A stretch of 64,000 nt of DNA from positions 186,001 through 250,000 of the forward strand of contig JAUICM010000004.1 of NCBI GenBank assembly GCA_030427885.1. Direction: 5' to 3'. Shown one piece after another: positions 8,629-18,300 of this stretch (the first letter of the stretch is position 1; every line of letters begins with the position of its first letter). Source of the DNA: Rhodothermia bacterium (GTDB lineage: Bacteria; Bacteroidota; Rhodothermia; Balneolales; Balneolaceae). Below the pieces are notes generated by a model. The model did not search any database, was not told the DNA's origin, and saw nothing but the letters and a program-made list of their open reading frames with translations. The translations under genes were made by a program, and so were the position numbers.

Positions 8629-8859
8629 AAGCGGATCAAAGGGACAACGGCACAGAAGGATTTTATTTCCCTAAATAAGCTGAAACCAGGCCTCCGCCAG
8701 AATTCATGCAGGAACTGAATAAAAACCTTGCATGAATTGAACTCAATTGTTGCATGAATTTGAAACAGTTGTAGTAAGGATTTTAGAAAACTCATGAAGA
8801 GTTTTGATTCAGATCCTTAAGGAATTGAGAAAGAGGACTCCAATTGGTTAGCTTCCGGC
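8629..8859. promoter_or_regulatory. Palindrome-rich control region of the defence operon
   Basis: AATTCATGCA at 8701-8710 is followed in opposite orientation by TTGCATGAATT at 8728-8738 and again at 8750-8760, 22 bases apart (two helical turns). Between the last two lies the perfect inverted repeat AATTGA-AC-TCAATT (8735-8748). Further on are AAAACTC-N5-GAGTTTT (8787-8805) and TCCTTAAGGA (8814-8823). No clear TANNTTTG promoter is visible. The pattern looks like multiple operator sites for a dimeric regulator; no regulator gene is in the operon, so it would act from elsewhere. Confidence 0.5.
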
Positions 8860-9279
8860 ATGAGCGATGTCCACGACAAAGAAACCAGAAGTTATAATAT
8901 GAGCCGGATTTCGGGTAAAGACACCAAGCCCGAAATGATCGTCCGGAAGTTTCTGCACGAGAATGGTTTCCGGTACCGTCTGCATGTAAAGGACCTACCC
9001 GGAAAACCTGATATCGTATTACCGAAATACAACACGGTTATTTTTGTACATGGCTGTTTCTGGCATGCTCATGAAGGGTGCAAGTACTTCAAAATTCCGA
9101 AAACAAGAACTGAATGGTGGAAAGAAAAGCTCTATTCAAATAAATCCCGGGATGAACAGAATATACAGGAACTCAAAGAAATGTGTTGGAAGGTAATTGT
9201 TATTTGGGAATGTGAATTGAATAAGAATATATTCAAAGGAAAAATGGAAGCTGTAATTAAAGTGATAACACGCAATTAA
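8860..9279 (+). CDS. vsr: Very short patch repair endonuclease
   Basis: Vsr nicks next to T:G mismatches that arise when 5-methylcytosine deaminates, so it limits mutation caused by a partner cytosine methyltransferase. The 139-residue sequence has the full family pattern: RSYNMSRISGKDTKPE at the N-terminus, catalytic D51 in PGKPDIVLP, H64 in IFVHG, H69 in CFWHAHEGC, plus zinc-binding cysteines and histidine. Positions 51, 64 and 69 agree with the numbering of the E. coli enzyme. The stop codon overlaps the start of the methyltransferase (TAATG). The first half has host-like G+C (about 44-50%) and the last 160 bases about 30%, suggesting a recombination junction inside or near the gene. Confidence 0.95.
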   Translation: MSDVHDKETRSYNMSRISGKDTKPEMIVRKFLHENGFRYRLHVKDLPGKPDIVLPKYNTVIFVHGCFWHAHEGCKYFKIPKTRTEWWKEKLYSNKSRDEQNIQELKEMCWKVIVIWECELNKNIFKGKMEAVIKVITRN

Positions 9280-10952
9280 TGCCTATTCCAATTATCGATT
9301 TATTTGCGGGTCCCGGAGGTTTGGGTGAAGGTTTTAGTTCTATTTTTGATGACAATAATGATCCTGTTTTTGATATAAAGCTATCTATTGAAAAGGATGA
9401 AAACGCCCATGAAACCCTTAGGTTAAGAAGTTTTTACAGAAAATTTCCAAAGGAAGGAGTACCACCTGAATTTTATGAAGTGATCCGACAAAAAAGCTGG
9501 AAAAAAAGAAAAGCTACAATTGATAAGTTAAAAACAAAGTATCCAGAAAAATGGAAGGCTGCTGACAACGAAGCTTGGTGCTTTGAGCTACCATATCCTG
9601 AAGAGTTTGACAAAAAAGGAAATAAGAAGGGAGGATATACGGAGAGTGAAATATCGGAAAGGCATAAATTAATTGATCGAAGAATAACAAAAGCTCTTAA
9701 TGGGCGTGAAGACTTTCTTCTTATCGGGGGGCCTCCATGTCAGGCCTATTCATTGGTTGGTCGTTCCAGAAATCAAGGGATATCAGATGAAGATCACCGA
9801 GTACATCTCTACAAAGAATATTTAAGAATAATAGCTAAGCATCACCCGGCAGTTTTTGTAATGGAGAATGTTAAGGGGCTTTTATCGTCAAGGGTGGATG
9901 GACAAAAGATTTTTGACCTGATTAAGAGTGATTTAAAGAATCCAGATAAAGTTTTTCCAGGTTATGATTCACCACGGTATCAGATCTATTCACTAGCAGC
10001 AGAACCATTATCAGAAGATAATGAGGAGCCTTTTTATAAAAAGGATACGGACTATTTAATAAAATCTGAAAAATACGGTGTGCCACAAAAAAGACACAGG
10101 GTTATCCTGTTGGGCATCAGAAAGGGAGTAAAGCATGTCAGTAAATATTTAAAAAAAGAGGAAAATGAGGTCAGCCTAGAATCTGTTATTGATAAACTTC
10201 CTCCCGTCAGAAGCGGGGTTAATCGCCGTTTTATAAAGCATCACACAACAGAAACTAATGCAACAGGCACCCCTAAAAGAGTTTACGAAAACCTGAAGGA
10301 CAGTAGTTCAAGTTGGTTAAAAATAATTACTGAACACATTGAAAAACTGAATAAATGGGGAGATATGCCCTTAAATGGCTTGAGCAAAAGTATTAAGCTA
10401 CCAACTGACGGAACAGGAAGCGAATTTGTAGAGTGCGAGGATACACTGGAAAAAGGTCACCCATTGGAGATGTGGTACTTAGATAAAGAGCTTAATGGTG
10501 TACCAAATCATGAATCTAGGTCGCATCTTACCCAGGATTTAATGAGGTATATGTTTGCCAGCCTGTTTGTGAGAAAGAACGGTGAATTTCCAAGACTTGA
10601 AGACTATGAAAAATACCATGAGGATTTAATACCAGATCATGCAAATGTAAAATCAGGAAAGTTTACCGACCGATTCAGGGTACAGGTTGGTGATAAACCA
10701 GCAACAACAGTGACAAGCCACATCTCTAAAGATGGGCACTATTTCATTCACTATGATCCTGCTCAATGTAGAAGTCTGACAGTCAGAGAAGCGGCTCGAA
10801 TTCAAAGCTTTCCTGATAACTATGTTTTTTGCGGTTCAAGAACTGCCCAATACCACCAGGTAGGAAATGCTGTTCCTCCATATCTGGCGTTTCAAATAGC
10901 TGAAATTGTAAAAGGGATTTATATAAAGAATTATGGAGAAGCTATTATCTGA
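9279..10952 (+). CDS. DNA (cytosine-5-)-methyltransferase, DrmMII-like
   Basis: It methylates cytosine at C5 to mark self DNA. The 557 residues contain motif I DLFAGPGGLGEGF (7-19), motif IV GGPPCQAYS with the catalytic C154, motif VI MENVKGL (195-201), motif VIII VPQKRHRVILLGIR, motif IX LTVREAARIQSFPDNY and motif X QVGNAVPPYLAFQIA near 527-541. An insertion of about 130 residues between motifs I and IV makes it longer than simple Dcm enzymes. It starts on the last base of vsr and overlaps the next gene by 20 bases. In the presence of drmA and drmB downstream, it fits the modification enzyme of class 2 DISARM (drmMII). The target sequence cannot be read from the protein. Confidence 0.92.
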   Translation: MPIPIIDLFAGPGGLGEGFSSIFDDNNDPVFDIKLSIEKDENAHETLRLRSFYRKFPKEGVPPEFYEVIRQKSWKKRKATIDKLKTKYPEKWKAADNEAWCFELPYPEEFDKKGNKKGGYTESEISERHKLIDRRITKALNGREDFLLIGGPPCQAYSLVGRSRNQGISDEDHRVHLYKEYLRIIAKHHPAVFVMENVKGLLSSRVDGQKIFDLIKSDLKNPDKVFPGYDSPRYQIYSLAAEPLSEDNEEPFYKKDTDYLIKSEKYGVPQKRHRVILLGIRKGVKHVSKYLKKEENEVSLESVIDKLPPVRSGVNRRFIKHHTTETNATGTPKRVYENLKDSSSSWLKIITEHIEKLNKWGDMPLNGLSKSIKLPTDGTGSEFVECEDTLEKGHPLEMWYLDKELNGVPNHESRSHLTQDLMRYMFASLFVRKNGEFPRLEDYEKYHEDLIPDHANVKSGKFTDRFRVQVGDKPATTVTSHISKDGHYFIHYDPAQCRSLTVREAARIQSFPDNYVFCGSRTAQYHQVGNAVPPYLAFQIAEIVKGIYIKNYGEAII

Positions 10953-13638
10953 ACTGAAACGAGAATACGATCTCAAACTAGGGAATAAATCTTTTAGTCC
11001 AATAATGCAGTTATCAATTGGACTATCAATGAAATACAATGAAAATGTCAAAACAGGACTCAAGAAACCGTTTCATTTAAACTTTCCAGATAAACAGGAT
11101 AGTGCTTTATGGTTATCTGTAGCTTTAATGAGAAATTTCTTGTTGGAAGACTATGTAAACCAACCTTCGAACAGAATTGAAGATTTTGGAATTAAAAAAG
11201 GCGAGAAGGTTGAATTATTTGGTGCAGTTTGTACTTATGAAGGCTCAGTAAAAGATAAAATTAAGTTGGGGTTTTCTGACCAAGACTCCCCTATCACTAT
11301 TACTAATAAACTTGTTCGGTATGTTAACCCTACAAATAAAAAGAGAGAGAATAAGTATCGATTATTTGGTAAGAAAAAGAAAGAAGCACGAGCAAATAGA
11401 AATGCCATTTCCAAATTATTGGAACCAGATGAACCAATTTTGATCAATGAAAAAATTCTAGAGTCTAAGGTCTTGGTTATTGCTGGACGTGGAAATACTG
11501 GAAACTTCTCACAACGGCTAAAAGAAGAAAGACTTTTTGAGACATCCTTACACGATTTATTCAATTGCGGGCATAACTTAATAATCAAACCAGATCTGGA
11601 AGAGTTTACATTTCTTGGGAGAACAGAAGATCCAATTGTTGAGGCACGCTTTAAAGATGTCTTTTTAAGATTCAAAGATGAACTAGTCGGAGAATTACCA
11701 AATAGGAAAAATGAAATCAATAAACTAATAAATGATATTACAGGAGGTAACTTTAGGACAAAGGATTTTAGAAACTTATTTGATGAGATTCTTTCCGAAT
11801 GTGGCCAAGAAAGTAAATATCAGAGAATTAAGGACTATTACCCTGGGGTTAAAGAAGAATTACCACAAAATCTGAAATCAGTAATACTTAACGACATTAC
11901 TCAAATTGATACTTACAAGGGCGTTATTGAAGAATTATTAGAAAAAGGTATTCCCGTATTAGTTATTTCAAACCGTTACATCGATGATAAGAAGGCGTTA
12001 TCATTTTTTAGTAACTATTTTAAAACGCATTCAGAAGATTTGAGAATTAGCTGGGATAAAAACAAAATCTCAGCACTTAGTAATATCCCTTTCGAAGAAC
12101 ACCCACTTGACTATGATCTATGGAAGAAGTGTTTGAAATTCTCAAAACAAAAAATTTCGATTAAGATTACAGAAGCACACCCTGTTGATGAGTTATTAAT
12201 AAATATTCAAAGAGCTATATCTAAACTGGAGGGTCAGGAACGGTTACGAACGGCTTACTGGACTTATTTCTCTCCTCTTATTTACAGTTTCAAAAATGAT
12301 ACAAAGTGGTATTCACACCATGATGAATTAAAGGATCAGTTTCTCTCTGTATTTGAAGAAGTTAAACACACTCTTTCCGAGAATATAAAATTTCTGTTTT
12401 ATGAAATATTTGAAAAACTTGAATCTCATGAAAACAGTTTGAAAATATTTGACGATCAGTCTTTAATCTTTGCACAAAATATTGAGCGTAACGAAAATCA
12501 AATAATTTTCCCTAAAGGTAATTTTAATCTAGTTACTGCAGAAGAGATTGATCACAACATAACGCAGATATTCATTCCCGGGTTTCCCCTTAATGAGCCA
12601 CTTCATAATACCTTATTGGATATTATAAGTGACCATGTCATTGAAGACGTAAAGATTCTTTGTTGGCCAAAAGAAGGAAAGTTTACATACAATTATATAT
12701 TAAACAGATTAAAAGCAGGTTATTACACGGATAATATTCCTGATAAATGGGGCTTTCCTGATAAACTATTAATCAATGATGAAACAGATATACAAAAAAG
12801 AATTGATGAGGTATTATTTCTGGATTCAAGGCGTGAACATAAAGAAATTGAATCATCATTTGAGGCTGAAGAAGAAATTCTCAAAACCATATCAGAGTTT
12901 AAATATAGCGCGTATCAAAATTCACATACTAGTGATTCTGATTCAAAGGTAAGCTGTAATATTATTGACCTTCAGGGGAATAAATTCATGTTTTTGCCCA
13001 AAACAAGTTCAGTGTTGGCAAAGATTGAGACAGAGGGTGACCGATATGAGATTAAAAAAGTAAAGTTCAATGAGCTTAATCCTGGTGATGAGATTTTTCA
13101 GTATGAATTATCTCGGTCCAAATTGAGAGAATTATCAAAAGAAGCAGACTATCGGGATAATGTATTTGGAAAGCTGGAACTATGGAAAAATAGTTTGAGA
13201 AAATCGTGGGCGAAGGAAGGCTTGGACATAAATAAGCTTTTAAAAAAACTAAATAGAATTAATTCTGATAACAAATTAGGTGCAAGTCCCTCATATCAAA
13301 ACCTAAGAAATTGGTTATTTGATGATGACATGCTTTCTCCGGAAAAAGAAAACTTACAAATGATTCTACTGGCTGATTCTGATCCTAATATGATCCGATT
13401 ATACCCAAATATTAATGATGCTTATAAAAAAGCCCGTGGTCTGAGTAGAAGCATTAGTTCGGAAATAAAAAAAATGATAATCAAGAAACTTAATTCTTTA
13501 GAACTGGGAGATAAAAGTCATTTTGAAATTGAAGTTTTTGGTAGCCCAATGACAATTGATTTTAGCAAGATTAAGGGACTGCAGAAAACAGATTATGAGG
13601 TGGAGTACCAACACACCAGAAAATTTAAACATGCATAA
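10933..13638 (+). CDS. Large defence-operon protein of unknown fold, DrmE-like by position
   Basis: A 901-residue cytoplasmic protein without signal peptide or membrane segments. I recognise no P-loop or nuclease motif with confidence. Visible features are a beta-rich stretch GIKKGEKVELFGAVCTYEG (about 78-96), basic KKKKEARANRNA, alpha/beta segments such as GIPVLVISNRY, and near residue 660 VSCNIIDLQGNKFMFLPKTS followed by FNELNPGDEIFQYE, a small beta-barrel-like module. The last 40 residues include FEIEVFGSPMTIDF. It overlaps the methyltransferase by 20 bases and its stop overlaps the next start (TAATG). Class 2 DISARM loci carry a large unknown protein, DrmE, beside drmA/drmB; size and context agree, but I cannot confirm homology. 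Low G+C (28-32% in counted lines). Confidence 0.6.
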   Translation: MEKLLSELKREYDLKLGNKSFSPIMQLSIGLSMKYNENVKTGLKKPFHLNFPDKQDSALWLSVALMRNFLLEDYVNQPSNRIEDFGIKKGEKVELFGAVCTYEGSVKDKIKLGFSDQDSPITITNKLVRYVNPTNKKRENKYRLFGKKKKEARANRNAISKLLEPDEPILINEKILESKVLVIAGRGNTGNFSQRLKEERLFETSLHDLFNCGHNLIIKPDLEEFTFLGRTEDPIVEARFKDVFLRFKDELVGELPNRKNEINKLINDITGGNFRTKDFRNLFDEILSECGQESKYQRIKDYYPGVKEELPQNLKSVILNDITQIDTYKGVIEELLEKGIPVLVISNRYIDDKKALSFFSNYFKTHSEDLRISWDKNKISALSNIPFEEHPLDYDLWKKCLKFSKQKISIKITEAHPVDELLINIQRAISKLEGQERLRTAYWTYFSPLIYSFKNDTKWYSHHDELKDQFLSVFEEVKHTLSENIKFLFYEIFEKLESHENSLKIFDDQSLIFAQNIERNENQIIFPKGNFNLVTAEEIDHNITQIFIPGFPLNEPLHNTLLDIISDHVIEDVKILCWPKEGKFTYNYILNRLKAGYYTDNIPDKWGFPDKLLINDETDIQKRIDEVLFLDSRREHKEIESSFEAEEEILKTISEFKYSAYQNSHTSDSDSKVSCNIIDLQGNKFMFLPKTSSVLAKIETEGDRYEIKKVKFNELNPGDEIFQYELSRSKLRELSKEADYRDNVFGKLELWKNSLRKSWAKEGLDINKLLKKLNRINSDNKLGASPSYQNLRNWLFDDDMLSPEKENLQMILLADSDPNMIRLYPNINDAYKKARGLSRSISSEIKKMIIKKLNSLELGDKSHFEIEVFGSPMTIDFSKIKGLQKTDYEVEYQHTRKFKHA

Positions 13639-15365
13639 TGCTGATTCCTGATAACATAAAAGAATTTGATTCAAATGGTGAACGGTTTATGTATCACCGT
13701 TTTAAAAATGATACTGATTCTAGAGAATTTACAATTCTTCATTCTGTTTTTACAAATAGACATATATCTAGCGTTTCCGGTGAACTTGATTTTCTGGTTT
13801 TAGCTCCCGGGTTAGGTTTTTTTGCAATTGAAGTAAAGCATGGAAGGGTAGAGCGAAGAGACGGAACATGGATCTTTACAAACCGAAATGGCAAAGCTAC
13901 TTATAAAACTAAAGGTCCCTTCTGGCAGGTAGAAGACACTAAGCACTCGATAAGAAATTATATACTTGACACAGTATCCTCTAATCAAAAATTGTCGGGC
14001 AGGTTATCAAAAATTCTTTTTGCTACTGGTGTTGCTTTCACTAGTATGAAAGATGAAAATTTGAATATTGGTCCTGAGGGATTTCCCTGGCAAATTTTTA
14101 CAGAGGAAGACTTCAGGCTTCCAATAAGTAAATATATTCAACGACTATCGGAGGGATGGCACAAAGAATACAGTAACCAAAATTGGTATGATGCTGATAA
14201 TTCCCGCCCAACTATGAAAGATTGTGAAGAAGTTCTGAAAATTATCCGTGGAGATTTTAAAATTGATTATTCAGAATTAAACCGAATATCTGACAATCAA
14301 AAACAAATTGAAGAGTTTACAAAAGAGCAATTTAAGGTTTTAGATTTTACTGATTATAATTACCGCTGTTTGATTGAAGGCCAGGCTGGCACAGGAAAAA
14401 CCATAATTGCTCTAGAGCTTGCAAGAAGAAGAATTAAAGAAGGGAAGAAAGTCGGACTTTTTTGTTTCAATCAAATGCTTGGTGAAAAACTCAACAAGTC
14501 ATTGACAAAATTATTTAAATATGAGTATGAGTTTTATTCAGGCACTCTTCATAAGTATTTGCTCAATCAGGTTTCGATTGAAAATAACCACAGTTTTGAT
14601 GATGAATTTTATTCTGAAAAATTACCTCTGGAATACCTGATACAAAAAGAACATCTCTCAGATGAAAATAAATTTGATGAGATAATTATCGATGAAGCTC
14701 AGGATTTGATAACTGAAAACTATCTTCAGGTTTTTGATTGGATGCTTAAGGGGGGAATAAAAAATGGTATTTGGACTATGTTTGGAGATTTTACAAACCA
14801 GGCTATTTACATCAATAACCCATTAGCTACTAAACAATTGCTTTCTGATAATGCCTTTTTCACTAATATTCCTCCACTAAAGCTGAATTGTAGAAACACT
14901 AAGAGGATTTCCAAACATAACACTTTAGTTACTGGAGTTGAATTGCCTGAGTTTTCAACTTCTACACTTCCTGGGAACTCAATTGATGTTCAATGTCCTA
15001 TTCCGAATAAACAGAAAGACTTAGTAGAAAACTATATTAAAAAACTGATTGAAAGTGGGATAAAACCTCAAATGATTTCCCTTTTATCCCCTAAAAAATT
15101 TGAAAATACATTTTTATATAAATCTGAATTAATATCTGAACTTATACAAAGTGGATTAGTTATTTCTACCATTCATTCATATAAAGGACTGGAAAATTTA
15201 GTGGTCATCATTTATGACTTTCAAGAGATATCCTCCGAAAGAGCCCGTCACTTGTTTTATGTGGGTATTTCAAGAGCAACCCAGGAACTCTTTATTGTTC
15301 TGAATAAAGATTTAGAAAAGACCTATCAAAATCTTGTAACTGCCAACCTTCCAAAGTTAAAATAG
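13638..15365 (+). CDS. NERD nuclease-domain / SF1 (UvrD-like) helicase fusion
   Basis: Residues about 12-110 form a NERD domain, a PD-(D/E)xK-type nuclease-related fold: GELDFLVL with E49 and D51, and AIEVKHG with E65 and K67, a complete D-ExK-like core. The SF1 helicase part has Walker A GQAGTGKT (248-255), the DEAQD box (352-356), LKLNCRNTKRI, motif V IHSYKGLE (512-519) and motif VI HLFYVGISRAT (538-548). It should bind ATP, translocate on DNA and possibly cut it. It sits between the DrmE-like gene and drmA with one-base spacing, where classic DISARM loci would have only drm genes. No PLD nuclease (drmC) is present, so this protein is the best candidate for the nuclease of the system. Confidence 0.88.
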   Translation: MLIPDNIKEFDSNGERFMYHRFKNDTDSREFTILHSVFTNRHISSVSGELDFLVLAPGLGFFAIEVKHGRVERRDGTWIFTNRNGKATYKTKGPFWQVEDTKHSIRNYILDTVSSNQKLSGRLSKILFATGVAFTSMKDENLNIGPEGFPWQIFTEEDFRLPISKYIQRLSEGWHKEYSNQNWYDADNSRPTMKDCEEVLKIIRGDFKIDYSELNRISDNQKQIEEFTKEQFKVLDFTDYNYRCLIEGQAGTGKTIIALELARRRIKEGKKVGLFCFNQMLGEKLNKSLTKLFKYEYEFYSGTLHKYLLNQVSIENNHSFDDEFYSEKLPLEYLIQKEHLSDENKFDEIIIDEAQDLITENYLQVFDWMLKGGIKNGIWTMFGDFTNQAIYINNPLATKQLLSDNAFFTNIPPLKLNCRNTKRISKHNTLVTGVELPEFSTSTLPGNSIDVQCPIPNKQKDLVENYIKKLIESGIKPQMISLLSPKKFENTFLYKSELISELIQSGLVISTIHSYKGLENLVVIIYDFQEISSERARHLFYVGISRATQELFIVLNKDLEKTYQNLVTANLPKLK

Positions 15366-15366
15366 C

Positions 15367-18300
15367 ATGGATATACGTAGTGAATTGTTAAGAGCATTGA
15401 ATGAAGAAATAGTGGGCCCCGTCAAAAACCCAAAATACAAGGATGAAACCACCGGTGAAGAGATACTCTTAAGATCAGTTCATGGCAGCCCCAAATCCAG
15501 ATATGGTGCAGGCATGCTTTATCCACTGGCATCACCAAATATTGGTGAAGCTGATACTGAACCCAATTCCGAAGAAACAGAAAATTCAGATGAAGCGGAT
15601 TATAAAACTGATACAACTGCAAAAGGCAGAGCAAAAGGAGAGGATTTATCCTACGAAGAACCGGTTGGTCTTGCTAATCAATTCCTTCCATCGGCAATGG
15701 GGTTTACAATTCAGTTTGATAAAAATGAAAGTGATGGATTAATTGACATTGATTGCTTATCCGCTAGTTATAAAAAGGGTACTGATCAACAAGCCAAAAA
15801 GAGAATTAATAAAGAAGGAAGGGTTGAAAATGTAAACAAAAATGGAGAACCCATCTTATCAGATTATTGGGTAAGGACACCACTTAAAATTCCCTCAAAG
15901 ACTTTTAACGTATTTTCATTATTCCAGAAGGGAGAAAAAAGAAAAAAAGAAATTTTAGCATATACCGAATCTGGTGATCCGTGGGTAAGTCTAAACATTT
16001 ATAACCGTTCCATAAAAAATGAAACCTTCCTGACGTATACGTTCGTTCTTGTAAATGAGGTAAAAGCAACTGGTGTTAGAAGCGAGGATGACAAACACAT
16101 TCTATATCAGAACAAACTTATTCTGAGAACGACAAATCAAAACCTGATTGTCCCATATAAGGAGCATACAAGATCATCAGATACGGATGAAGAAAAAGAG
16201 CTTAATCTACTATATAGAAATAAAAGAATATTTGGTATTGGTCACGGTGTTTCTGTTGCTTGGAAAAGTATTTCAGATGAAGAAAGTGAAAAGATAACCG
16301 AGATTAAAACATCCGTTATTCCATGTTATGAAATGCCACAAATTGCTCCGACATCAGATGTTGTTTTAAGTATGTACGATCTTTCTGATTTGGGTGATTG
16401 GGATGCTGCTAAAGATTCATTAAATGAGCTGGTTTCAAAATATGAACAGTGGATATATCAAATAGAAAATGATTCAAAAAAACTAAATGAATCTTATCAA
16501 GTCGCAGCAATTAACTCGATTAAAAAGTGTCAAAGAACGCTTTCCAGAATAAAACATGGTGTCGAATACCTGTTGAAAGAAGACGAATCATCCGATTTAG
16601 TTAAATCTTTTCAATGGATGAACAGAGCTATGTTGTGGCAACAACAGCGATCAGGAACACAACAACGAATGTGGAAACGGACATGGGATGCATCAAATCA
16701 ACCAGTTGATATTCTTGACCCGATTGATTCGGCTGGTAAACAAGAATTTGAGTCCCTGGAAGACTTCAAGAATAGCAAAAGCTGGGGAAAATGGCGCCCT
16801 TTTCAGCTCGCTTTTGTTTTAATGAATATTGAATCAATTATTAATCCGGAGTCAACGGAAAGAGAAATAGTTGACTTGATTTGGTTTCCAACAGGAGGAG
16901 GTAAGACAGAGGCATATCTTGGTTTATCTGCATTTACAATCTTTTATAGAAGATTACTTGGTGCAAAAGAACTCAACGAAGAGGGAACTACTATTTTAAT
17001 GCGCTACACCTTACGGTTGTTAACTACTCAGCAATATGAAAGAGCTGCTTCATTAATCTGCGCTTGTGAGTTAATAAGACTTGAAGAGGAGAAAAAAAGA
17101 AATTTCATATTAGGTGATGCCCCTATTTCAATTGGATTATGGGTGGGGGGATCTTCTACACCTAACGAAAATAAAGAGGCCGTCAATGATTTTAAACAAT
17201 TAAACGACTTTAGGAATTACAAGAATGCGCCATACAATTTTGTAGTAATGAAGTGCCCTTGCTGTGCTGCACAAATAGGAAAAATTAAAAATGCAAAAAA
17301 TAAGGATATACTAAAGGTTAAAGGATTACATAAAGAGGACGGTACAAAAGCATCAATAAAATTCAGATGTGAAAATGAAAAATGTGAATTCTATGAAAAA
17401 GATTTACCACTATATGTTGTAGATGATGTTATCTATGAAAAAGCGCCAACTCTTCTATTGGGTACTGTGGACAAGTTTGCTATGCTACCCTGGAAACCAA
17501 AATCAGGTAATCTTTTTGGGTTCAGAGAAAAAAATGGAACGCGTTACAGAATTAAACCACCGGAATTAATTATTCAGGATGAACTTCATCTGATATCCGG
17601 GCCACTAGGTTCTATGGTTGGTATGTACGAAACTATGGTACAAACCCTTTGTAACGATTATGCGCTAAATTCACCTCCATTTATCACTGATGTAGCCAAA
17701 TTTATACATCCTAAGATTATTGCTTCTTCCGCTACAATAAGTCGTGCAAAAGAACAAGTAAAAGCACTATATGGAAAGAATGAAGACCAATTACATATTT
17801 TTCCTTCACAAGGTATTGAATTTGGCAACACATGGTTTTCGCAAGAAATCAAACCAAGTCCTGAAAAACCAGGTAGAATTTATGCAGGAATACTTGCATC
17901 GGGCTATCCATCAGCCCAAACAGCTATTGTCAGATCATATTCAGCAATTTTGCAAAAAGTAAAGCAAGAAGAGCAAAATCATAAGAACATAGATTACTAC
18001 TGGACACTCCTTGGTTATTTCAACAGTATTCGGGAATTAGGTGGGGCAATGTCGCTGGTTCATGGTGACATTCGTGAACGATTATTTCAAATTCAAAACA
18101 GAGAACTTATTAAATTTGAAAAAAGAAGGAATATCTACGACTGGAAAATTCAGGAATTAACCAGTCGGATTAGTTCAGATAAAATTCCAGATACATTAAA
18201 AGATTTAGAACGCTCATACAAAGTGAGCGCTGGGAAAAAAAGCAATGCATTGGATATTTGCTTGGCTACAAATATGGTTGCCACAGGTGTTGATATATCC

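Noticed and set aside
11235-11720. 161-codon frame antisense to the 901-residue protein
   Set aside because: Serine/leucine-rich shadow; overlaps a coupled operon gene and lacks its own start context.
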